Positions 54,504 through 61,637 of a stretch of 64,000 nt of DNA are shown one piece after another. This DNA is from an uncultured Butyrivibrio sp. (GTDB taxonomy: Bacteria > Bacillota > Clostridia > Lachnospirales > Lachnospiraceae): assembly GCA_945928575.1 (NCBI GenBank), contig CAMENP010000001.1, forward strand, positions 124,001 to 188,000, written 5' to 3'. The notes beneath the pieces were generated by a model. It was not told where the DNA came from, made no database searches, and saw nothing but the letters and a program-made list of their open reading frames with translations. Each line of letters starts with the position of its first letter. The stretch's first letter is position 1. The position numbers were made by a program, and so were the translations under genes.

Positions 54504-55751
54504 ATGGAGAAGGAAAAGCTTTTTGAAATGGCGGGAGAAGTATATAGAAATGTACCGGCGTACATAAACCTTGCAAGAGACAGAAATATAGATATAACTT
54601 CATTGACGGAATTTGGACAGTTACCGATAATGGAGAAAAAATATATGATAGATCATGAGACGGGTAATATTGCACCGGAAATGATCAGGGAATATATGAC
54701 GGGAAATTTGATTTCAAAGAGAACGTCAGGATCAACAGGACAATATCTGGAAATACTATGGAGTGACGCTGATTATAAGAGGTCTATGATTGAGTTGTGG
54801 TTAAGAAGAGGTCAGTATTATGATATATATCCGAAAGATAAGATGCTCTATTTTTATACATATAATGATGGGAATACAGAATATGAATATTATAAGAACA
54901 CTATAGGAATAAACAAAAGATTATTACTTGAAGAGTGTATAGAAGAGACGATAGAAGTAATCAAAAATGTTAAAGCTGTATGGGCATTATTTCAGCCAAG
55001 TGTGGCGGCACTTTTGTGTGCATACATTAAGAAACATTACGAAAAATCTCCGATAAGTTTCAAATATGTAGAATTTTCCGGGGAAGTATTGACGGAGACT
55101 GTGAGAGAGACCGCAATGCAAGTATTTGGATGCAAAGTGGCAGATCAATATGGAGCGAATGAAGTGGGCTCAATAGCATATGAGTGTCCGTATGGCAATA
55201 AACACATTATGAGAAGTAATGTATTCATAGAAATTGTGGACGATGCAGGAACAGTTTTGGCGAACAGCGAAGATTTGAAAACGGCAGAGGGAAATATTGT
55301 AATAACATCTAAAACAAATCGCACGATGCCGTTTTACCGATATAATCTTGGCGATAAGGTGAAAATAAAAAATAATTCGTGTTGTTGTGGCTGCGGTGGC
55401 AAGATAATTGAAGTTGTGACTGGAAGATGGAATGATTATGCTGTATTCGAGGATGGATATAAGATACATTCATATATCTTCGTTGAGATTTTTGACTTTA
55501 TCAACAAGATTACGGATGGAACTGTAAAACAATTTTACATAGTCCAAAAATCATACAGGCAGTTTGACGTGATGCTTTATGTTGATGATGAAATTGATGG
55601 GGAATATATAGAAAGACTGTTTTTGACAAAGTTGGAAAACGAACATTTGAAAACAAGTGAATTTATATTTCGTTACACAGATCAATTGTTTGAAGTGTGT
55701 AATGATAAGAAATATATGTATTTTAAAAATCAAACGAGCAAGGAATGGTGA
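54504..55751 (+). CDS. PaaK-like adenylate-forming enzyme
   Basis: This 415-residue cytoplasmic protein resembles phenylacetate--CoA ligase and CapK-type enzymes. The ATP-binding loop is KRTSGSTGQYLEI (about 72-84), the adenylation core has DQYGANEVGSIAYECPYGN (about 215-233) and FYRYNLGDKVKI, and a four-cysteine patch (CCCGCGG) lies nearby as in many PaaK relatives. A C-terminal domain of about 100 residues follows. With an ACP 21 bp upstream, it could load a carboxylic acid onto that carrier. The substrate is unknown. Its stop overlaps the start of the next gene (TGATG). Confidence 0.85.
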   Translation: MEKEKLFEMAGEVYRNVPAYINLARDRNIDITSLTEFGQLPIMEKKYMIDHETGNIAPEMIREYMTGNLISKRTSGSTGQYLEILWSDADYKRSMIELWLRRGQYYDIYPKDKMLYFYTYNDGNTEYEYYKNTIGINKRLLLEECIEETIEVIKNVKAVWALFQPSVAALLCAYIKKHYEKSPISFKYVEFSGEVLTETVRETAMQVFGCKVADQYGANEVGSIAYECPYGNKHIMRSNVFIEIVDDAGTVLANSEDLKTAEGNIVITSKTNRTMPFYRYNLGDKVKIKNNSCCCGCGGKIIEVVTGRWNDYAVFEDGYKIHSYIFVEIFDFINKITDGTVKQFYIVQKSYRQFDVMLYVDDEIDGEYIERLFLTKLENEHLKTSEFIFRYTDQLFEVCNDKKYMYFKNQTSKEW

Positions 55752-56056
55752 TGTTTATGATGGTGAAAGAATTTTTGAACAGTTTTTTTAGGATAATACC
55801 GGTACTGATAGTTTCATTTGTAGGTATTATTGTAACGCAAATAATATCGTCTAAATGGAAAAAAGTATATATACTACAGAGCATATTCATATCGCTGCCG
55901 GGATTTGCAATAGGCGTAACGGGAATTAAATTCGCTCAGAATTATGTGTTTAGGATATTTGGAATAGTTTTAATTACTATAGGGGTTGCATTTATAGCGG
56001 TTGCAGTTGCCTGTGGTGTATTTAAATACAAAAAAGATAAGGAGGAAACTGTATAA
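55751..56056 (+). CDS. Small three-helix membrane protein, paralog of 52934-53242
   Basis: This protein of about 101 residues has three hydrophobic segments (about 9-30, 40-62, 63-86) and a charged tail (KYKKDKEETV). The start at 55751 overlaps the ligase stop by 1 base, with AGGA 6 nt upstream; earlier and later in-frame ATG codons exist. It shares ISLPGxxxxVxG and the VFRIFGIxLI segment with the protein at 52934. Function is unknown. Confidence 0.65.
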   Translation: MFMMVKEFLNSFFRIIPVLIVSFVGIIVTQIISSKWKKVYILQSIFISLPGFAIGVTGIKFAQNYVFRIFGIVLITIGVAFIAVAVACGVFKYKKDKEETV

Positions 56057-56098
56057 GATAAGTGAAAGATTAAATCAAATAATAAGGAGGCATATCCT

Positions 56099-57490
56099 GT
56101 GGAGCGAATCGAACAATTTGAGTTGATATCGGGCATTAACCCCACAGGGATTGCCGTTTACAGCCGCGATTATGGTGCAGTTACATATGCAAAGTTGAAC
56201 GAAAACCAGAATGAATTTTTATCATTTATTTCCGGCAAAATCGACAGACCGCTCATTATGATAAGATGCAGAATATCTTACGAGACAATAGTTGGTTATA
56301 CAGCGGCACTGAAAGCAGGTATGCCCTTGATTATGTGTGACGAACGCAATAGTGATCCGGTTGTTAAGATGTACAAGCCGCACTATATATGGCAGCACAA
56401 GGACATTGATGAGCCTGAGGGATATGTAATATCCGGGAGAATATATAATTATAGATTATATAGAAAAGCAAAGATATATAAATTACATATTAATAATAAG
56501 CTGGCTTTGCTGCTGGCTACGTCAGGGAGCACGGGAAGCTGTAAATATGTGAGAATCAGTTATGATAATATTGTGTACAATACGAAGTCGATAGTTAAGG
56601 CGCTTGAAATCAAGAACACCGATAAGGCTGGAGTTATGCTTCCACTAAGTTACACATATGGATTGTCCGTGGTAAATACATATTTGTATGTGGGAGCATC
56701 TCTTATAATTTGTGATGGAAGCATTGGCAGTAACGATACATGGAATTATTTTGAGCGATGTGGAGGTAACGTGATATGCGGTGTGCCCGATACATATGAA
56801 TTACTGTATCTGATGAATATATTGAGAAGGCCGGGGCTGCATCTTAAATTAGCCACACAGGCCGGAGGCAGGTTGAGCCCGGGCACAGAGGAAAATATTT
56901 TGAAGCTGGCATATGAACAGGGATTTGATTTTGCGGTGATGTATGGACAGACAGAAGCAACAGCCAGAATGACGTGTCATTTTCTTAACAGGAATCCGGA
57001 ACATATTCATAGCGTTGGAAAGCCTGTTGCAGGTGGAAATATTTCTATACTTGATGGAGAGGTAATATATTCCGGACCGAATGTGTCTCTTGGATATGCC
57101 GAAGGGCTTGAGGATCTTGCGTTAGGAGACGAGAACAAAGGCGTTTTGCATACCGGCGATATTGGGAAGATTGATAAAGACGGATTCCTGTATATTACCG
57201 GCAGAATAAAGAGAATTGCCAAAGCAGGCGGGAAGAGAATTAATCTTGATGAGCTTGAGGCAATAATAGAACATAATAGTGGAATGCGGGCGGCGTGCAT
57301 TGAAAGGGATGGCTGTATATGTATAACGGTTATTTCTGATGACAGCAGCATTTTAGACGGAATACAGAATGAAGTGATCAGTTTGCTTAATGTGAATAGG
57401 CGGTTTGTCAGGACATATTCAATAAAGGAATTGCCGGTTAATACACATGGTAAAAGAGATTATAATAAATTGGCAGCTATGTTGACATAA
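56099..57490 (+). CDS. AMP-binding acyl or aminoacyl ligase
   Basis: This 463-residue protein starts at GTG with AAGGAGG 8 nt upstream. It has the ANL superfamily motifs in order: A3 LLATSGSTGSCKYVRI (about 137-152), MLPLSYTYGLSV, A5 VMYGQTEATARM, A7 LHTGDIGKIDKDGFLYITGR, KRINLDELE (A8) and the A10 lysine in NTHGKRDYNK. It lacks condensation or carrier domains, so it is a free-standing ligase that probably works with the ACP encoded 1.8 kb upstream. Two ligases with one carrier suggest two building blocks, or one activation and one transfer step. Confidence 0.88.
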   Translation: MERIEQFELISGINPTGIAVYSRDYGAVTYAKLNENQNEFLSFISGKIDRPLIMIRCRISYETIVGYTAALKAGMPLIMCDERNSDPVVKMYKPHYIWQHKDIDEPEGYVISGRIYNYRLYRKAKIYKLHINNKLALLLATSGSTGSCKYVRISYDNIVYNTKSIVKALEIKNTDKAGVMLPLSYTYGLSVVNTYLYVGASLIICDGSIGSNDTWNYFERCGGNVICGVPDTYELLYLMNILRRPGLHLKLATQAGGRLSPGTEENILKLAYEQGFDFAVMYGQTEATARMTCHFLNRNPEHIHSVGKPVAGGNISILDGEVIYSGPNVSLGYAEGLEDLALGDENKGVLHTGDIGKIDKDGFLYITGRIKRIAKAGGKRINLDELEAIIEHNSGMRAACIERDGCICITVISDDSSILDGIQNEVISLLNVNRRFVRTYSIKELPVNTHGKRDYNKLAAMLT

Positions 57491-57520
57491 GAGAAAGGTG
57501 GGATTGATATTAAAGCGGGA

Positions 57521-58465
57521 ATGATAACGGCATTACAATATCAGGCATATTACAATTCAATGATATTTGACAGGAAAGACTATGATGATATAATATGTAA
57601 CAAGTATATACCTTTGGTTGTAAGACATCCGCTGTCAAGCCACGTTGATTTTGCATATGAAGGAATATTGGAAACTTATCCTGACGGTCTTGATAAGCGC
57701 AGATTCACCGGAGTATCCGAAGATATAGTCAAATATATCAGGGAAGCGGTGAACGACGGATGGTATGTGGTTACATCTGCCAATGAATATTATCTTGAAG
57801 GGAAGATGATGTCAGGCATAAGGTATTTCAGGCACGATATAATGATAAGCGATTATGATGATGCTGCGAGAACTTTCAAGACGATAGGATACGATGCTTC
57901 AGGTCATTATAGGGAGTCTGAAGTTTCTTATAACAGTATGAATAAGGCATATTATACGTTGCAGAACGAATGGGAATTTGAGACAAGTCTGTTTAAAATC
58001 AATGACAGAACTTATGATACTGATATAGATAGAATCAGATATGACTTGTCACAATATCTGGATGCGGTTAATCCGGTAACGGGATATCTGGATGAATTTA
58101 TTGCCGGCAAGGCGGATGGCAAATGGCTTAACAACGGAATAGAACCGTATTCAGGAATCAGGTGTCTGGATTATCTGGAAAAAGTGCTTTCCGGGACATC
58201 CGGGCTTAATGAGGAACGTTCGATAACCGTGGTCAAAGAACATATAGATGTTATTGAGTGTGCATTGAATAAACTGAAACAGCATGGAGTCTCGGATTAT
58301 GATGAGAATCTTATGAGCGAAATAAAGCAGCTTATCAGAATGGTAAAGATGCAGCATATTAAATATATAGAATTTGAAGAAGATGGTATTACCGACCGTA
58401 TGGCAGACAGTGTCAGAAGGTTGAAGGATAAAGAGTATACTTTGCTAAAAGGGGTGTGCGGATGA
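57521..58465 (+). CDS. Uncharacterised protein, possible C39/BtrH-like fold, copy 1
   Basis: I cannot name this 314-residue protein. The N-terminal half (CNKYIPLVVRHPLSSHVDF, then VREAV-like YIREAVNDGWYVVTSANEYY and YFRHDIMISDYDDAARTFKT) recalls the beta-rich core of C39-like and butirosin BtrH-like proteins, which hold a His before an Asp-containing strand, but no catalytic Cys is obvious. The C-terminal half is helical. The start is taken as ATG 57521 with a weak site; an earlier non-ATG start behind AAAGGTGGG is possible. It overlaps a diverged paralog by 4 bp. A BtrH-like acyl transfer from the ACP is a guess from context. Confidence 0.5.
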   Translation: MITALQYQAYYNSMIFDRKDYDDIICNKYIPLVVRHPLSSHVDFAYEGILETYPDGLDKRRFTGVSEDIVKYIREAVNDGWYVVTSANEYYLEGKMMSGIRYFRHDIMISDYDDAARTFKTIGYDASGHYRESEVSYNSMNKAYYTLQNEWEFETSLFKINDRTYDTDIDRIRYDLSQYLDAVNPVTGYLDEFIAGKADGKWLNNGIEPYSGIRCLDYLEKVLSGTSGLNEERSITVVKEHIDVIECALNKLKQHGVSDYDENLMSEIKQLIRMVKMQHIKYIEFEEDGITDRMADSVRRLKDKEYTLLKGVCG

Positions 58466-59445
58466 AGAAACTTGAACTGGCAGACAATTTGATAAATGAA
58501 AGTGCATCACAGGCCTTTTACTATATGATGTCGGGTGGTGTGGATGAAAATATTGAGTTCATATGTAATAATTACATTCCTATATGTGTAAAAAATCACA
58601 ATGGAGCGCATGTGGACTTTGAGTTTGACGGAATATATGATGACCGTATATCGCCGATTGAGAAACTTACTGTTATTGGACATGTTGACAATCTTGCGGG
58701 ATATATCCGCAAGGCGATAAAACACGACGTATATGTGGTGGTAACCTGTGACCGGCATAAGAATCCGGATTATGGAGATGTGGTAAGATATAACAACTTT
58801 GCCCTTATATACGGATGTGTTGAGGAAGGTAGCGCTTGGTGTCAGACATATGGAGCGGATCACAAGATAGAAACACAGTATGTTGAATTAAATAAAATAG
58901 TGGAATCATATGAGGCGTTGGAAGCGGAATGGGATTATGAAGTGTACTTTTTTAGAAAGAGAAAAAATTATTCTGAGAATGTCAATACCCGGAAAATCGA
59001 AAAACAACTTAGGGCATATCTGGATAATCAACGGGAATCTGATGATAAAATAGATATTACCGGGTTTGAACATGTGTATGGAAATGCGGTGTATGATTTT
59101 CTTATCAAAAGCATTAAGAAATCAGAAGTAAAGAATCCACGCTCATATGAAATGTTAGCAGAACATAAGCGCATTGTGGATTGCATTTTGAGATATATTT
59201 TAAAAGATGGCTATACAATGGTGAAGAGCAGAGTGTCGGCGCTTGTAACGCTTGGAGATGAGGCTTTGACGCAATGTCGGGACTATCTCATTTCCCATAA
59301 ATCATCAATGGCACATAAACTGATAAAAACGACTAAAATAATACAGCATGAAGAATACGATTTATTTAATGAAGTAATCGGGATTATAACAAACGGAGGT
59401 TATACTAATGATAGCAATATTGGATTGCAGAGAGCAGAAATATAG
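58462..59445 (+). CDS. Uncharacterised protein, possible C39/BtrH-like fold, copy 2
   Basis: This 327-residue protein is a diverged paralog of the preceding gene: CNNYIPICVKNHNGAHVDFEF, YIRKAIKHDVYVVVTCDRH, YEALEAEWDYEVYFF and a similar helical C-terminus. The HD pair of copy 1 is replaced (YNNFALIYG), so one of the two may have lost activity. The ATG sits in an ATGA overlap with copy 1. The 3' end overlaps the LytTR regulator by 38 bp, an unusually long overlap, so the three genes are tightly linked. Confidence 0.5.
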   Translation: MKKLELADNLINESASQAFYYMMSGGVDENIEFICNNYIPICVKNHNGAHVDFEFDGIYDDRISPIEKLTVIGHVDNLAGYIRKAIKHDVYVVVTCDRHKNPDYGDVVRYNNFALIYGCVEEGSAWCQTYGADHKIETQYVELNKIVESYEALEAEWDYEVYFFRKRKNYSENVNTRKIEKQLRAYLDNQRESDDKIDITGFEHVYGNAVYDFLIKSIKKSEVKNPRSYEMLAEHKRIVDCILRYILKDGYTMVKSRVSALVTLGDEALTQCRDYLISHKSSMAHKLIKTTKIIQHEEYDLFNEVIGIITNGGYTNDSNIGLQRAEI

Positions 59446-60106
59446 AATTCAAAGGAAATTAAATCATAGATTTGGAGATGATATAAAGATTAAATATGAA
59501 CACGATGAGGCTGAACTGATGCAGGATAGTCAGCAGTGTGACATTTTATTTATTCCTGATAGATTGTCTTTAAAAAGCGATTCCGGTTATGAATTGTGCA
59601 AAAGATTACACGAAAAAAATCCTGACTGCTATGTGGTAGTGGTTGGGGCTGATCATAGTGAAGCTTATCAGGGATATTTGTGTGGAATCAATAATTACAT
59701 AAGAGCTGATTGTTTTGATGAGGACCTGGATAGGTGTCTTGACAGTGTCGAATATATTTTTCGGGATAAACAATATATTGATTTTAAAGTGATTCACTCA
59801 GGCACTATGAAAATGGATGCGGACGATATTATATATGTAGAAACGAGCAAAAGAAATACTGTAATCCATACGGCAACAAAAGATTATGTCAGTAGTATGA
59901 GCATAAGTGCGATGGAACAGGTATTGCCTACAGAGTATTTTATCCGTACGGCCAGAAGCCATATAGTGAATATTCATAAGGTGAGAGAGGTGAGAAAAGA
60001 AGGTATTTTAACACTAAGTTTAAAGGATAACGCTCTAATACCATTAAGTCGGAATCACAAAAATGAATTTATGGAATTTTGGGACAAAGAGAGGAGGATG
60101 CTGTGA
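59408..60106 (+). CDS. LytTR-family regulator with a degenerate receiver domain
   Basis: This 232-residue cytoplasmic protein has a receiver-like N-terminus (about 1-120) and a C-terminal LytTR DNA-binding domain: DIIYVETSKRNTVIHTATKD, FIRTARSHIVNIHKVREV and NALIPLSRNHKNEF. The receiver acidic pocket is altered: ILDCREQ in place of the usual ICDDE, FIPDRLS where the phosphorylated Asp should follow two hydrophobics, and NNYIRADCFDEDL in place of YLxKP. Phosphorylation at the usual site is therefore doubtful. CGGAGG lies 8 nt upstream. No histidine kinase is adjacent. It is the obvious candidate regulator of the surrounding accessory genes. Confidence 0.87.
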   Translation: MIAILDCREQKYRIQRKLNHRFGDDIKIKYEHDEAELMQDSQQCDILFIPDRLSLKSDSGYELCKRLHEKNPDCYVVVVGADHSEAYQGYLCGINNYIRADCFDEDLDRCLDSVEYIFRDKQYIDFKVIHSGTMKMDADDIIYVETSKRNTVIHTATKDYVSSMSISAMEQVLPTEYFIRTARSHIVNIHKVREVRKEGILTLSLKDNALIPLSRNHKNEFMEFWDKERRML

Positions 60107-60174
60107 CTAATAAGATGGTTGGGTAAACGATAGAATATCATAAAGTGAAAAACAGGAGTTTTAATCAAAAATTA

Positions 60175-60192
60175 AGCTATAAAAATATAGCT
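60175..60192. other. AT-rich hairpin upstream of the secreted protein gene
   Basis: AGCTATA AAAA TATAGCT is a perfect 7 bp stem in the 119 bp gap after the LytTR gene. It is AT-rich and has no T run, so it is a weak terminator at best. Confidence 0.4.
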
Positions 60193-60225
60193 AATCATAA
60201 CAATTATAATAAGGAGAACTAATAT

Positions 60226-61047
60226 ATGAAAAAAACAGTAAGAAAATCGGTAAAAATTTTGGGATGCACTCTTTTGACAACGGCGTTGGTAGGGTTGAAA
60301 ACAATACAACCGGTGAGCGCGTTGAGCGAATCATTGCCTGAAACATCGGAAGCAACTATAAGAGGATATACAATAAAAAGAGTAAACGTGGTTAGATTCG
60401 GCAATACATTGTCTCCGGACGATGACAGTAAAATAAGTCCGTTCCAGATTGTCGGATATGCACATTCCTACATAGGATCGTATAGAGCTAAAAAGAAAGT
60501 TGATGGCAAATACTATGATGGCGTGCTTATAAAGGTCAGTATGGAACCACAGGAATTTTATAGTACTTCAGGAACAAAATATTATGGCTTTTCACAGTAT
60601 TTGGATATGAATGCATCGCTGCCGAGCGGAGCGAGTTTCCAAGGCAATAGCCCCACAAATTCAACAATCGGCGCATCTTCGTATTCGGTGGGGTTGAATA
60701 TGGGATATAAATCTGCCAGCGTCAGTGGCTCGGTACAAATGAACAAAAAATATTGCGAAATAACAGATTATAGTTCAGTAAGCAAGAATAAATTTGATGT
60801 AGAATTTGATTATAAGACAAATGCGGCTGATTGGAGTGCATCAAGCGATAGAAATAAAATGTTGTATAATCAGACATGGCAGATGGGAACGTGTGAATGG
60901 ACAATTAACAAAAAAGAATACGATCTTAATGTTTCGATTTACGCGAAATTTGGGTATTCAAGCAATAAAAACGGAAGTGGTATGTATGTACCTTTATACG
61001 ACTGCTCGGCAGGAAATTCAGCTAGTTATAGAATAAGCTTTAAATAA
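60226..61047 (+). CDS. Secreted protein of unknown function
   Basis: I do not recognise this 273-residue protein. It has a clear signal peptide (MKKTVRKSVKILGCTLLTTALVG..., cleavage probably after PVSA at about 35) and no later membrane helix. The mature part is rich in Ser, Tyr, Gly and Lys, with SYSVGLNMGYKSASVSGSVQ and WQMGTCEWTINKKEYDLNVS, a pattern that suggests beta-strands, and only one mature Cys pair (CEI, CEW) plus a late Cys. AAGGAG is 10 nt upstream. It stands between the regulator and the exporter, so it may be an exported product, a toxin-like protein or a partner of the lipoproteins. Confidence 0.6.
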   Translation: MKKTVRKSVKILGCTLLTTALVGLKTIQPVSALSESLPETSEATIRGYTIKRVNVVRFGNTLSPDDDSKISPFQIVGYAHSYIGSYRAKKKVDGKYYDGVLIKVSMEPQEFYSTSGTKYYGFSQYLDMNASLPSGASFQGNSPTNSTIGASSYSVGLNMGYKSASVSGSVQMNKKYCEITDYSSVSKNKFDVEFDYKTNAADWSASSDRNKMLYNQTWQMGTCEWTINKKEYDLNVSIYAKFGYSSNKNGSGMYVPLYDCSAGNSASYRISFK

Positions 61048-61060
61048 GGAGAACAGGCGT

Positions 61061-61627
61061 ATGAAAAAATCAATATTAATTATTCTTGGAGCTTTAATAC
61101 TGATGATTGCGGTGGGAGGATTTATCTTTATAAAATGTCACAATGATAAAGAAGGGGAGGATGATCTTTCCAGTGCTGATAAAGATATTATTGTTGTTAC
61201 TGAAGCGTATCCGACTACATTTGTTATATATGGTGATGATATAGAGTTTGACGAAAAAATCAATAGAAAGATCATATCGGAAATTACCGAGGAAAGTCTT
61301 TACAATTCTGACGGCTATACATATCTGATAGTGAATGATTTGGATAACAAGGCACATCTTACAAAAGAAGATATCCATGTGATTGATAAATTCCTTGATA
61401 ATGAGCATAACAATTTTGTGTACTTGGGCACGGAATCGTTAGAACGCATGTCAAGCGTGGGCTTATTTGGAGAGAATGAAAATGTATATGAACCAGATGA
61501 TCTCGCGGTGGGAGTTTACCATGAAGCTGGGAATCGTATTGTTACGACTGGAATGTACAGGAAAGGCGACGAGTATAACTTGGCGGAAATTCTTGTACAT
61601 ATACACAGTTATGCTTTGAAGATGTAG
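61061..61627 (+). CDS. Membrane-anchored protein of unknown function preceding the ABC transporter
   Basis: This 188-residue protein has one N-terminal helix (ILIILGALILMIAVGGFIFI, about 5-24) and an acidic extracytoplasmic domain. Segments such as IIVVTEAYPTTFVIYGDD, YTYLIVNDLDNKAHLTKEDI and FVYLGTESLERM suggest an alternating alpha/beta fold. No known motif is seen. AAGGAG is 9 nt upstream, and the next gene begins 10 bp after its stop, so it is probably an accessory part of the transporter. Confidence 0.6.
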   Translation: MKKSILIILGALILMIAVGGFIFIKCHNDKEGEDDLSSADKDIIVVTEAYPTTFVIYGDDIEFDEKINRKIISEITEESLYNSDGYTYLIVNDLDNKAHLTKEDIHVIDKFLDNEHNNFVYLGTESLERMSSVGLFGENENVYEPDDLAVGVYHEAGNRIVTTGMYRKGDEYNLAEILVHIHSYALKM

Positions 61628-61637
61628 GAGGAAGACA

